Below, piece after piece: positions 45,430 through 54,099 of a DNA stretch of 64,000 nt (position 1 is its first letter; every line of letters begins with the position of its first letter). The stretch comes from Streptomyces koelreuteriae (GTDB lineage: Bacteria; Actinomycetota; Actinomycetes; Streptomycetales; Streptomycetaceae). Where the stretch lies: assembly GCF_018604545.1 (NCBI RefSeq), contig NZ_CP075896.1:1798001-1862000 (forward strand), in the 5' to 3' direction. A program made the position numbers and the translations under genes. The notes beneath the pieces are model-generated. The model was given only the letters and a program-made list of their open reading frames with translations, searched no databases and was not told the DNA's origin.

Positions 45430-46682
45430 CGGATCACCAGCCCCGTCCGCAACCCGTCCAGCAAGGTCTCGACGCGTGCGCGGGCGCCGGGTCCGTCGGG
45501 GTCGCCGGCCATGACGTGCCCCAGATACTCGTTGTTGCTGCCCGCCGCCTGCACCGCCCTGCCGGGTTCGGCGAGTTGGACCTCCAGCACACCGGGCAGG
45601 TCGCTCACGCCCTCGTCGTCCAGCGCTTCGAGGGTGCCCGAGGAGTCCGGGACCAGGAAGCCGATGGCCGCGCTGCGCAGCCCGGTGTCCGTGTGCCGCA
45701 GGTCGGGTGCGCGGCCGAGGGCGACGTCCACGAAGGCGGCGGCGAGGTCGATGCCGGTGACGTGCCGGACGAGCTCGGTGATGCGGTTCCCGGCGGGCCG
45801 GGGGTTGACCTCGACCACGCGCGGCCCGGCCGAGGTCAGTTTGATCTCCGTGTGCGCCACGACCCCGTCGGTCAGACCGAGGGCCTTGAGGGCGGCCAGG
45901 GCGGTGTGTTCGGCGGCCTCGGCGTCGGCCGGCGTCAGGTCGGCGGGGAACATGTGCCCGGTCTCGACGAAGGCGGGCGCCCCGCCGACGCTCTTGTCGG
46001 TCACGCCCACGACATGGACCGCGCCCGCGTACGACACCGTCTCGACGCTCACCTCGGGACCGTCCAGCAGCTCTTCGAGCAGCACCGCGGGCGTCCGCCG
46101 CTGTCCGCGCGCGTTGACCGGGAAGTCGGCCAGGGCCCGGCAGGCGGCGGCGAGCTGGGCCTCGTCGTCCACGCGGCGCACGTACATGCCCGCGCACAGG
46201 TCGACGGGCTTGACGACCAGCGGGTAGCCGATGTCCCGCGCGGCCCGTGCGAGGTCGGCCCACTCCTCCCGGACGGCGAAGCGCGGGCCCGGCACGCCCG
46301 CGTCGCCGAGGACGCGGCGGGTGGCGTCCTTGCGGCAGGCGTGGTGGACCGCCTCGGGGCCGGGCCCGGGCAGGCCGAGGCGCTCCGCGATCCGCGCCAC
46401 GGCCGGCAGGTAGTAGTCGCAGGACGTGACGACCCCGTCGAAGCCGAGCACCCCGTGCAGCCGCTCGACCTCGGGCAGCAGCGCCTCGATGTCGTTGGTG
46501 TCGGCGGTGATGACATGACGGGCGCCGAGCAGCGGATGGGCCGTTCCCTCCGGGGCCGAGCGCAGATAGTGGTGCAGGTCACGAGTGAGGAACGTGAAGG
46601 CGTGCCCGTTCTCCCGGATCGCCCGCGGCAGCAGCCGGCTCATGGACCCGACCCAGCTCTCGACCACCAACAGATGAGCCAC
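45426..46682 (-). CDS. ATP-grasp amino-acid ligase
   Basis: A 418-residue protein starting VAHLLVVESWVGSMSRLLPRAIRENGHAFTFLTRD, with ATP-grasp core motifs GYPLVVKPVDLCAGMYVRRV, LLEELLDGPEVSVETVSYAG and metal-binding VVEVNPRPAGNR. It resembles CarB-like dipeptide ligases (L-amino acid ligases) of natural-product pathways, forming an amide bond with release of ADP. The GTG at 46682 was chosen because AAGGGGGA stands close upstream. It is the first gene of the ten-gene operon and lies about 90 bases downstream of the Zur-type box. Confidence 0.9.
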   Translation of the reverse strand: MAHLLVVESWVGSMSRLLPRAIRENGHAFTFLTRDLHHYLRSAPEGTAHPLLGARHVITADTNDIEALLPEVERLHGVLGFDGVVTSCDYYLPAVARIAERLGLPGPGPEAVHHACRKDATRRVLGDAGVPGPRFAVREEWADLARAARDIGYPLVVKPVDLCAGMYVRRVDDEAQLAAACRALADFPVNARGQRRTPAVLLEELLDGPEVSVETVSYAGAVHVVGVTDKSVGGAPAFVETGHMFPADLTPADAEAAEHTALAALKALGLTDGVVAHTEIKLTSAGPRVVEVNPRPAGNRITELVRHVTGIDLAAAFVDVALGRAPDLRHTDTGLRSAAIGFLVPDSSGTLEALDDEGVSDLPGVLEVQLAEPGRAVQAAGSNNEYLGHVMAGDPDGPGARARVETLLDGLRTGLVIR

Positions 46683-46773
46683 AACTCCCCCTTTCTTGCA
46701 GTGAGTCAGAGGCGTGCGGGCAGCCCGGCGAGCCCTCCGGGAGGAGGGTGCCGGGGGTTGCCCGCCCCAGACG

Positions 46774-46792
46774 TTATCGATAATCATTTTCA
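46774..46792. promoter_or_regulatory. Zur/Fur-family binding site in divergent promoter
   Basis: Read on the minus strand, 46792-46778 is TGAAAATGATTATCG, matching 13 of 15 positions of the palindromic TGAAAATGATTTTCA Zur-type box of streptomycetes as I know it. An overlapping TTATCGATAA palindrome (46774-46783) may extend it. It stands in the 147-base promoter between the metallophore-like operon and the secreted peptidase gene, in one of the few A/T-rich stretches of the window. The sequence does not resemble DmdR/IdeR iron boxes (TTAGGTTAGG). Confidence 0.75.
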
Positions 46793-46829
46793 TTGTCATC
46801 TGATCGGGCGAAGATCTTCTGGAGACCCC

Positions 46830-48320
46830 TTGACCCGTCCCGTACGCCGCACCGCACTGCTGTGCGCCCTCGCGGCCGCCACCGCCCTGCTCCCCGCCGC
46901 CCCCGTCGGGGCGGCCGAGCCGCGCTCCCCGCTCCGCTTCACCGACTGCCCCGACTCCGTCCCCCGGCCGGCCGCGCCGGAGCGTGTCGAGTGCGGGCGG
47001 ATCAGCGTGCCGCTGGACTCGCGGCGCCCCCGAGGGCCGCGCATCGAGGTGGCCGTCTCACGGGTCCGCGCCTCGGGCACCCCCGCCGAACGGCGCGGCA
47101 TCCTGCTGGTCAACCCGGGCGGCCCCGGCGGCTCCGGGCTCCCCTACGCGGTCACCAAGCGCGCCAAGCTCCCCGAGAGCGTGCGGCGCGCGTACGACGT
47201 GATCGGCTTCGATCCGCGCGGCGTCGGGCAGAGCACCCCGGTCTCCTGCGGCCCGATGGGCGGCCTCTTCGACAGCCCGGGCGGTGACCCGGTACCGGAC
47301 GGGGCCCCGGCCGAGCGGGCGTATCTGTCGTCCCTGCGCGCGATGGCCGACGACTGCGCGGCGCACGCGGGCCGCCTGCTGCCGCATCTGTCCACCGAGC
47401 AGACCGCGTACGACATGGACGCGATACGCGAGGCCCTCGGCGAGCCTCGGACGAGCTTCCTCGGCGTCTCCTACGGCAGTTATCTCGGCGCCGCCTACAG
47501 CGCACGCTTCCCGCACCGCGTCGGGCGGATGGTGCTGGACAGCGTGGTCGGGCCGTGGGACTGGTACGACTTCGACGTGATCCAGAGCCGGGCGCTGCTG
47601 CGTCAGCGCGGGACGTTCTTCGCCTGGGCGGCGGACCATGGCGAGCGTTTCGGCCTGGGCGGGACACCGGGCGCGGTGCGGGAGGCGTATCTGCGGGTGC
47701 GCCGGGGGCTCGCCGCGCGGCCGGTGGCAGGGTTCGGTCCGGCGGAGTTCGACCGGGCGGTGTACCGCGCGCTGGGCCGCACCGAACGCTGGGAGGGCCT
47801 CGCCGACGGTCTGCGCGGCTACCTGGCCGACGGTGACCCGGACGGACTGCTTCCGGCCACCGCATTCGACGGCCCGGGCTCCCGCAACTACGAAGCGGCC
47901 AACCGCGTCGTCAAGTGCGCCGACGGACCGGGCCCCAGCGCCCGCGACATCGTCGCGGACATCCGCCGCACCCGCCGTCTCGACCCGCAGCCGGTTCTGA
48001 CGGGCATGGAGGCGAACGCCTGCGCCTCCTGGCACCACCGACCCGGCCACCGCACACCGCTCGGCAGTCCGGACGCGCCGCCGGTCCTCCTGGTCGCCTC
48101 CGCGCACGACCCCGTCACACCGGTCGAGGGGGCCCACTCCATGCGGCGCCTGCTGCCCGGTTCACGCCTGGTCACCCTCGACGACGACTACTCCCACGGC
48201 GTGTTCGCGAGCCGTGGGAACGCCTGCGTCGACGACACCGTCGCGGACTATCTGGTGCGCGGAACGGTGCCGTCGGCGGACGTGCGCTGCGCGGGCCCGG
48301 GCCTGCCGACGGTCCGGTAG
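46830..48320 (+). CDS. secreted alpha/beta-hydrolase peptidase (tripeptidyl aminopeptidase type)
   Basis: A 496-residue protein with a signal peptide (RRTALLCALAAATALLPAAPVGAAEP). Oxyanion-loop region VNPGGPGGSG, nucleophile elbow GVSYGSYLGA, acid HDPVTP and histidine in YSHGVF place it in the Streptomyces S33/TAP family, which removes N-terminal tripeptides outside the cell. The TTG at 46830 has GGAG five bases upstream; the longer frame is not credible. It lies 37 bases from the Zur-type box, divergent from the metallophore-like operon, so zinc may control it too. Confidence 0.85.
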   Translation: MTRPVRRTALLCALAAATALLPAAPVGAAEPRSPLRFTDCPDSVPRPAAPERVECGRISVPLDSRRPRGPRIEVAVSRVRASGTPAERRGILLVNPGGPGGSGLPYAVTKRAKLPESVRRAYDVIGFDPRGVGQSTPVSCGPMGGLFDSPGGDPVPDGAPAERAYLSSLRAMADDCAAHAGRLLPHLSTEQTAYDMDAIREALGEPRTSFLGVSYGSYLGAAYSARFPHRVGRMVLDSVVGPWDWYDFDVIQSRALLRQRGTFFAWAADHGERFGLGGTPGAVREAYLRVRRGLAARPVAGFGPAEFDRAVYRALGRTERWEGLADGLRGYLADGDPDGLLPATAFDGPGSRNYEAANRVVKCADGPGPSARDIVADIRRTRRLDPQPVLTGMEANACASWHHRPGHRTPLGSPDAPPVLLVASAHDPVTPVEGAHSMRRLLPGSRLVTLDDDYSHGVFASRGNACVDDTVADYLVRGTVPSADVRCAGPGLPTVR

Positions 48321-48329
48321 AGCGCCGGC

Positions 48330-48372
48330 CTCAGGCCTCCGTCCACACCGGTCTCAGGCCTCCGTCCACACC
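48330..48372. repeat. duplicated 3' end of amidase gene
   Basis: CTCAGGCCTCCGTCCACACC occurs at 48330-48349 and again at 48353-48372, a period of 23 bases. The right-hand copy holds the stop codon and last codons of the amidase gene; the left-hand copy repeats them out of frame in the 3' untranslated region. Confidence 0.9.
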
Positions 48373-49415
48373 AGCACGGTCAGCACCGCGTTCGCGACGG
48401 TGACCGGCACGGCGGCCTGGCTCAGCAGCCGCACCCGCATGCTGCGCCCGGAGGCGAGCCGCTTCGTCAGGGGCACGACGACGAAGCTGCCGCCGCCGGT
48501 GCCGGCGATCTCGTGGATCGGGTGGTCCGCGCGGTGCTCGTCGCCCTCGTACTCCGACATGCGCGCCTGCACGACCGCGCCCGCCGGCAGACCGTCGATC
48601 TGGAGGCTGAGCGTCCCGCTGAAGCGGGACGGTCCACGGGCGAACACGCTCCCGCCGGTGGCGTGGTGGCCGGTCTCGTCGGTCCACTCCGTGGTGAACT
48701 CGACCGAGTCCCAGGCGCCGGGCGCGAGCTCGTACTCCCCGGCGACACCTAAGTTGACGTAGTGGGGCATGGGGTCCTCTCCTTCCCACCGGCCCGCCGG
48801 GAGGGCCAGGGCGTCGGCGACATCACGGCGGAAGTCGGCCATGTCGAATCCGCGCGGGTCGACCTTCCAGTCGCTCCATTCCAGGTGGCCGATCGCGCTC
48901 TTGTGGCCCCAGCCGTGCGCGCGGCAGATCGCGACGGTGGCCTTGACCATGGCGAGGTACTGCTCGCGCGGCCACGGGTCCTGGCCGTCGCCCTTGTTCT
49001 CGCACTCCCACCCGTAGAACCGGGCGTTGCCGTCGACCGCGCCGGCCGAGCCGTCGTGCTCGTGCGTCGCCGGCGGATACGTGCCGTACGACTCGCCTAT
49101 GACGGCGTTCAGCACGTCACCGTCACCGCCGCCGGCGTGGTTGGCCCGGCCGTTGCCGGTCAGATGGACGACGCCGTCCTTGGTGATGCAGCCGGTGGCC
49201 AGCGGGCCGGGCAGGGCGCTGTGGCCGTGGTAGATCAACTCGACGACGTCCGTGCTCGGCCCGGTGACGGTGTGGTGGATCATCACACCGTGCACGGGGC
49301 CCCAGGGGCCCTTGTGATTACGGTTGTTGGTGCGCCAGCCGCCGACCTCGTGGACGGCGCAGCCCTCGGCCTTCAACGCGGCGACGAGCCGGGCGGCGGT
49401 GAGTGGTGTGGCCAT
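48354..49415 (-). CDS. N-acetylmuramoyl-L-alanine amidase (PGRP/endolysin-like)
   Basis: A 353-residue protein. The N-terminal 210 residues form a PGRP/amidase_2 domain: GVMIHHTVTG (zinc histidine), GNGRANHAGGG, YGWECENKGDG and GHLEWSDWKVDPRGFDM. The C-terminal 130 residues form a beta-rich domain of unknown type (YELAPGAWDSVEFTTEWTDE...). There is no signal peptide, and the organisation resembles endolysins of actinomycete phages rather than secreted housekeeping amidases. No other phage gene is adjacent, so it may be a domesticated lysin. The ATG at 49415 has GGAGGA upstream. Confidence 0.88.
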   Translation of the reverse strand: MATPLTAARLVAALKAEGCAVHEVGGWRTNNRNHKGPWGPVHGVMIHHTVTGPSTDVVELIYHGHSALPGPLATGCITKDGVVHLTGNGRANHAGGGDGDVLNAVIGESYGTYPPATHEHDGSAGAVDGNARFYGWECENKGDGQDPWPREQYLAMVKATVAICRAHGWGHKSAIGHLEWSDWKVDPRGFDMADFRRDVADALALPAGRWEGEDPMPHYVNLGVAGEYELAPGAWDSVEFTTEWTDETGHHATGGSVFARGPSRFSGTLSLQIDGLPAGAVVQARMSEYEGDEHRADHPIHEIAGTGGGSFVVVPLTKRLASGRSMRVRLLSQAAVPVTVANAVLTVLVWTEA

Positions 49416-49663
49416 GCGTCGGTCCTCCGTTTCGGCGCGCTCGCGCCGGTCCGAAGACTGCGGGCCCGGCGACGGAGCGTGCCTGCGGAACGCTTCGCCG
49501 GAACTTGCCCTGGAAACTCGCCAGGCCCTCACTCACCATTGTTCCGCCGCTCGCCGCCTCCCTCACCTCGCCGTACCCCCGCACACAAATTCGGCGGGAT
49601 TACGCCCCTGCCGCCTCAGGAACGGCAGGGCACTGTCAGTGGCCCGGCGTAGGGTCCGCTGCC
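49416..49663. other. intergenic region between amidase and SMI1/KNR4 genes
   Basis: A 248-base divergent gap that should hold both promoters. I recognise no operator, repeat or RNA structure in it. Confidence 0.35.
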
Positions 49664-51397
49664 ATGAGCATCCCCGCCGTCGAGGAGTCCTGGCTCCGCC
49701 TGGACGCCTGGCTGACCCGGCACGCCCCTCTCACCCACGCCACCCTGCGCCCGCCGGCGGCCCGGGCCGCCATCGAGGCGGCCGAGCGCACCCTCGGGCT
49801 GGAGTTCCCTCCCGACCTGGTGGCGTCTCTGCGGTGCCACGACGGGGTGGAACCCGGCCCTGCCGCTCTGGAGTTGACGTATCACGGGCCGCTGTCCGCA
49901 GTCGGGGACATCGTGCGGAGCGCGACCTTCCTCCGAGGCGTCGCGGCAGAGATCTATGACGACCGGCTGCCCATCACGCCGGGCATCGCGGGGAAGCCCT
50001 CGGACAGCCTGTTCGTCTCCTGCCGTCCCGGGCCCCACCACGGCCGGGTGGGCCGCTCTTTCGAGGAGGACATGCTCTCCCGCGCGAACTGGCCGTCGCT
50101 GCGCCACGTTCTGGCGGACTTCGCGGATGCTCTGGAGCAGGGCCGCCGGTTCTACGGCCGTACCCCCCTCGCCGTGGACGGAAGGCTGCTGTGGGAGACG
50201 GAGGGAACCGTGCCCGCCGACGCGGTCTCTCCGCTCACCCATGCCACCACGCTGACCGAGCCGGAGTCGGACCCGCCCCCGCGGACACCGGTCTTCCCGG
50301 ACCACGCCGACAGCTCCGTGCCGGAACCCCCGCAGGGCGGCACGGAGCAGGGGACGCAGCGGCTCTTCTTCGTCCGCACCGGCCGCCGGCGTCGCGAACC
50401 GCTTCCGGACCAGCCGGACGTGGCGTTCGCCGCGGGGCTGACACCGGCCGAGATGCTGCGCCGGCTCGGCGCGATACCCGCCACGGTCCGGCCGCGCGAC
50501 CGGCGGCAGGCCCAGCGGGCGGTGGAGTCGGCGTGGGCCGCGCACCGGCCCCTGGCCCGTGCGGGCGCCCTCGACGGGTGGGCGTACGCCACGATCGAGG
50601 GCGGCGCCGCCCAGTTCGCCCGGCAGGAGGTGCTGCGCGCCCTGTCCGCCGGAACGCGCGTGGTGGTCCTGACCAGGCAGGGCCCCGAGGTCGCTCTCGC
50701 CTTCGCGGAGGACGGGGTGCCGGGCCCGGCGGAGGACACCCGGCGCGTCATGTCACCACGGGAGGGCAACCACATGGGCGGACCGTGGGCGCGGCGCCTC
50801 GGTGTGGACCTCTGGCCGGGCTCCACCGCCGCCTACACCGACTTCCTGGCCGTCCTGGAGGAGGAGTTCAAGATCGCCTACCACCCGGACGCGGAGGGGC
50901 CCGCGGAGCTGACCAGCGCGCTGCTGCTGCCCCTCCTGGACGACCTGCCGGAGCGTGAACCCGGGTCCTGCGTACGGGACTTCGACCTGGCCGGGCTCGT
51001 GGAGCGCACCCCGCACCGGCGACTGCGTACGGCCGTCGCGGCCCAGGTCGCCCGACTGGCCGCCGAGACGCACCTCGACTCCCACCCGGAGGTCAGCGAG
51101 GCCCTCGACCGGATCCGGCACGGCCTGCCGGTCGACTGCGACCAGGACGAACCCCTGGCCGTGCGGATGCGGACCCTGGTCGCGGAGGTCCACGCCACCA
51201 GGGAGACGCTGTCCGGCGACGACAGCGGGCCCGTGTCCCAGGACGACCTCACCGCATGGGTCGCGCGAAGAGACGCGGCCGACGCGCTACGGGCCTTCCT
51301 CCGGCTCCCGTTGCCCATCGCCGCCGAGACGGTCCTCCAGCGGCGGATGTCCCTCCACTGGCGCGACGAACTCGCCGCCGACCTGCGCGACACCTGA
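49664..51397 (+). CDS. SMI1/KNR4-domain protein with DUF6461-like region
   Basis: A 577-residue soluble protein. The first 170 residues match SMI1/KNR4 (IEAAERTLGLEFPPDLVASLRCHDG...SLFVSCRPG), a fold used by many contact-inhibition and polymorphic-toxin immunity proteins. A middle section (RRQAQRAVESAWAAHRPLARAGALDGWAYATIEGGAAQFARQEVL...VVVLTRQGPEVALAFAEDG) looks like DUF6461, common in Streptomyces. The C-terminal 150 residues are helical. No toxin gene is visible nearby, so an immunity role is only possible, not shown. Confidence 0.75.
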   Translation: MSIPAVEESWLRLDAWLTRHAPLTHATLRPPAARAAIEAAERTLGLEFPPDLVASLRCHDGVEPGPAALELTYHGPLSAVGDIVRSATFLRGVAAEIYDDRLPITPGIAGKPSDSLFVSCRPGPHHGRVGRSFEEDMLSRANWPSLRHVLADFADALEQGRRFYGRTPLAVDGRLLWETEGTVPADAVSPLTHATTLTEPESDPPPRTPVFPDHADSSVPEPPQGGTEQGTQRLFFVRTGRRRREPLPDQPDVAFAAGLTPAEMLRRLGAIPATVRPRDRRQAQRAVESAWAAHRPLARAGALDGWAYATIEGGAAQFARQEVLRALSAGTRVVVLTRQGPEVALAFAEDGVPGPAEDTRRVMSPREGNHMGGPWARRLGVDLWPGSTAAYTDFLAVLEEEFKIAYHPDAEGPAELTSALLLPLLDDLPEREPGSCVRDFDLAGLVERTPHRRLRTAVAAQVARLAAETHLDSHPEVSEALDRIRHGLPVDCDQDEPLAVRMRTLVAEVHATRETLSGDDSGPVSQDDLTAWVARRDAADALRAFLRLPLPIAAETVLQRRMSLHWRDELAADLRDT

Positions 51398-51415
51398 CGA
51401 AGGGCCGTCCGGCGG

Positions 51416-52771
51416 TCAGACCAGCTCGGGCTGCGGTTCCGGCTTCGGTATCGGCGCGGGCTCGGGTTCCCACACCCGCGTGGTCCGGATGTAGCCGTAG
51501 ATCACGGAGGCCATCAAGGCGATGAGGAGCGGGCCGAACAGCTTCGGGTGCGCGGCCATCTCCACCGGCAGATAGCGGTAGGACACCAGGAGCGCGCCGA
51601 ACACCGCCGTGCCGTAGGTGACCAGCTGGATTCCCGACCGGTCCCAGCCGCGTGCCTGGGCGCGCAGGGCCGCCTCGATGGTGAGCGTGAACACCACGCC
51701 GGCGACGAGGTCCACGCCGTAGTGGTAGCCGAAGCCGAGCGTCGCGGTGAGCGTGGCGATCAGCCAGAACGTGCCCCCGTAGCGCAGCAGGCGCGGGCCC
51801 CGGCGGGAGTGGAGGTAGATCGCGACGGCCCAGGCCGTGTGCAGGCTGGGCATGCAGTTGCGCGGGGTGATCCCGTCGAACGGCATCGACTGCGGGGCCC
51901 CGATCGGCGGCGGCAGGTCGGGCCAGAGGTTGGCCAGCGCCCACTGGCCACCGTCGGCACCGTAGGCGTAGACCGGCCCGACCACCGGGAAGATCATGTA
52001 GATGCCCGGGCCGAGGAGGCCGATCACCAGGAACGTGCGCACCAGATGATGCTTCGGGAAGCCGCGCTCGGCCGCCACGTTGCGGAACTGGTACAGCGCG
52101 ACGACGACCGCGCCCACCGCGAGCTGCGCGTAGACGACGTCGAGCAGCCCGATGCCGACCGGGCCGGTCGCCGTGACGAGACGGCCCACCAGCCACGAGG
52201 GGTTGCCGAGCGCGTGGTCGGCGGACGCCAGGTACTGGTCGAGAACCGTCGGCTGGGTCTTCGACGTGATGAGCAGCCAGGTGTCTCCGGTCTTACGGCC
52301 GGCCACCAGCAGCAGTCCGAGCCCGACGCCCTTCAGCAGCAGCACCCGCTCCGCGCCGGTGCGGCGCGTGACGGCCATGACTGCTATGCCCAGAATCACC
52401 CACAACGCACCGTTGCCGAAGGGGTGTCCCTCGGCCAGGAAGGGCGCGCCGATCGCCCACCGCACGAGCTGGAAGACGGCGTCGATGCCGACCGCGACAC
52501 CGACCGCGATGAACCGCTGCCGGTTGTTCAGCACCACCAGCGCCATGGCCAGACAGGCATACAGCAGCCAGCCCGATTTGGGCGGGAGTATCACCTCTTG
52601 CACCTGGCAGGTGATCGGCCCCGGCATGCCGTAGCGACGTGCGGCGATCTCCAGCGCGATGAGGAACCCGAGGGTGATCACCCCCACCAGGGTCCATAGC
52701 AGCACCCGCGGTTGACGCCATGCGGCGAACGTCGTTCTGCTGCCTATTCGCGCAAACAACCGTGATGCCAT
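51416..52771 (-). CDS. PAP2-superfamily integral membrane protein (inositol/lipid phosphatase or synthase like)
   Basis: A 451-residue protein with about ten transmembrane helices. The later half carries a PAP2 phosphatase signature: RNCMPSLHTAWA (motif 2) and GYHYGVDLVAG (motif 3). The family includes AUR1/Ipt1-like and phosphatidate-phosphatase-like actinobacterial proteins that act on lipid or polyprenyl phosphates in the membrane. The cytosolic tail is Pro/Glu-rich (EPEPAPIPKPEPQPE). No good ribosome-binding site exists for either the ATG at 52771 or the TTG at 52780; the ATG is preferred. The upstream 120 bases include an A/T-rich stretch near 52774-52800. Confidence 0.85.
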   Translation of the reverse strand: MASRLFARIGSRTTFAAWRQPRVLLWTLVGVITLGFLIALEIAARRYGMPGPITCQVQEVILPPKSGWLLYACLAMALVVLNNRQRFIAVGVAVGIDAVFQLVRWAIGAPFLAEGHPFGNGALWVILGIAVMAVTRRTGAERVLLLKGVGLGLLLVAGRKTGDTWLLITSKTQPTVLDQYLASADHALGNPSWLVGRLVTATGPVGIGLLDVVYAQLAVGAVVVALYQFRNVAAERGFPKHHLVRTFLVIGLLGPGIYMIFPVVGPVYAYGADGGQWALANLWPDLPPPIGAPQSMPFDGITPRNCMPSLHTAWAVAIYLHSRRGPRLLRYGGTFWLIATLTATLGFGYHYGVDLVAGVVFTLTIEAALRAQARGWDRSGIQLVTYGTAVFGALLVSYRYLPVEMAAHPKLFGPLLIALMASVIYGYIRTTRVWEPEPAPIPKPEPQPELV

Positions 52772-52891
52772 GGATATCAATTTTTTAGTCTGTTTTCCGG
52801 TGAAGATGGGCGATGGGTGCTCGTCACAAGCTCGAACATGCTAACGGAGCGATGCGGATGAGTCTCGCGATTACGGGTGATTCGAGCCGAC

Positions 52892-53977
52892 TCAGATGGT
52901 CAGGGCATCGATCAGGGCCTTGGTGACGTCCTCCGTGGCGGCGGTGCCGCCCACGTCGCGGGTGAGGATGCCCGCGGCCGTGGTCGCCTCGATCGCCTTG
53001 TTCAGCCGGGCCGCCTGGTCCGGCAGCCCGAAGTGCTCCAGCATCAGGGCCGCGCTGCCGACGGCGCCGATCGGGTTGGCCAGGCCCTGGCCCGCGATGT
53101 CCGGGGCGGAGCCGTGCACCGGCTCGAACATGCTCGGGAAGCGGCGCTCCGGGTTGAGGTTGGCGCTGGCCGCGAGGCCCAGGCTGCCGGCCAGGGCGCT
53201 GCCGAGGTCGGAGAGGATGTCGGCGTTCAGGTTCGAGGCGACGACCACCGACAGGTCCTCGGGGCGCAGGACGAACTTCGCGGACATGGCGTCGACCAGG
53301 ACGCTCTCGGTCTCCACGTCCGGGTAGTCGGCGGCGACCCGCTTGAAGACGTCGTCCCACAGGACCATGCCGTACTGCTGGGCGTTGCTCTTCGTCACCG
53401 ACGACACCTTGCGGCGGCCGCGGGTGCGGGCCAGGTCGAAGGCGAAGCGCATGATGCGTTCGCAGCCGACCTCGGTGAACAGGGCCGACTGTACGGCGAC
53501 TTCGCCGCCCGGCCCGCGACCGCCGAGGTTGCGCCCGCCGAGCCCGGCGTACTCGCCCTCGCTGTTCTCCCGGACGACGACCCAGTCCAGCTCGGTGTCG
53601 TCGGCCTTGCGCAGGGGGCTGACGACGCCCGGCAGGAAGTGCACGGGGCGGACGTTGGCCCACTGGTCGAAGCTCTGGCAGATCTTCAGCCGCAGGCCCC
53701 ACAGGCTGATGTGGTCGGGGACGGTGGGCCAGCCGACGGCACCGAAGTAGATCGCGTCGAAGTCCTTGAGCCGGTTGAGCCCGTCCTCGTCCATCATCCG
53801 GCCGGTGCGCTCGTAGTAGGCGCAGCCCCAGGGGAACTCCTCCCACTCGAAGGCGAAGGCGCCGCCGGATTCCGCGGCCAGGGCGTCGAGGACGGTCCGC
53901 CCGGCGGCGACGACCTCCTTGCCCACGCCGTCGGCGGGAATGGCGGCGATACGGAACGTACGGGGTGCGGTGGTCAT
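52892..53977 (-). CDS. tartrate/D-malate dehydrogenase (isopropylmalate dehydrogenase family)
   Basis: A 361-residue beta-decarboxylating dehydrogenase. RIAAIPADGVGKEVVAAG, DAIYFGAVGWP, the catalytic ENSEGEYAGLGGR loop, KSNAQQYG, the metal-binding DAMSAKFV/NLNADILSDL and the NAD site FEPVHGSAPDIAGQG are all seen. The family oxidises and decarboxylates D-malate, L-(+)-tartrate or meso-tartrate using NAD. Meso-tartrate would give D-glycerate, which suits the nearby glycerate kinase. GGAGG precedes the ATG. A motif shared with the dctA promoter lies just upstream. Confidence 0.88.
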   Translation of the reverse strand: MTTAPRTFRIAAIPADGVGKEVVAAGRTVLDALAAESGGAFAFEWEEFPWGCAYYERTGRMMDEDGLNRLKDFDAIYFGAVGWPTVPDHISLWGLRLKICQSFDQWANVRPVHFLPGVVSPLRKADDTELDWVVVRENSEGEYAGLGGRNLGGRGPGGEVAVQSALFTEVGCERIMRFAFDLARTRGRRKVSSVTKSNAQQYGMVLWDDVFKRVAADYPDVETESVLVDAMSAKFVLRPEDLSVVVASNLNADILSDLGSALAGSLGLAASANLNPERRFPSMFEPVHGSAPDIAGQGLANPIGAVGSAALMLEHFGLPDQAARLNKAIEATTAAGILTRDVGGTAATEDVTKALIDALTI

Positions 53978-54070
53978 GGGTACCTCCGGGGCGCCGGCTC
54001 GCCGGCTCGCTGTGACGGGATCGGTTGCGAGTCAACACAGGGCGGTCGTACGGCGTCCAAGACCTGGTTC

Positions 54071-54096
54071 CGATGCGACGTATAGGCGCGGCCGAT
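54071..54096. promoter_or_regulatory. candidate LysR operator upstream of the dehydrogenase gene
   Basis: A 26-base motif centred on CGTATAGGCG (54079-54088) matches 21 of 26 positions of one upstream of dctA at 57739-57764. It lies within the 122-base gap between the LysR gene and the dehydrogenase gene. Its right-hand half (GGCCGAT) is less symmetrical than in the dctA copy. Confidence 0.6.
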
Positions 54097-54099
54097 CGG

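Noticed and set aside
35451..46682. Staphylopine/pseudopaline-type opine metallophore cluster
   Set aside because: No nicotianamine-synthase-like or opine dehydrogenase gene is present.
46771..46800. Iron (DmdR/IdeR) box in the metallophore-like promoter
   Set aside because: The sequence lacks the TTAGGTTAGG-type repeat and fits the A/T-rich Zur/Fur palindrome much better.
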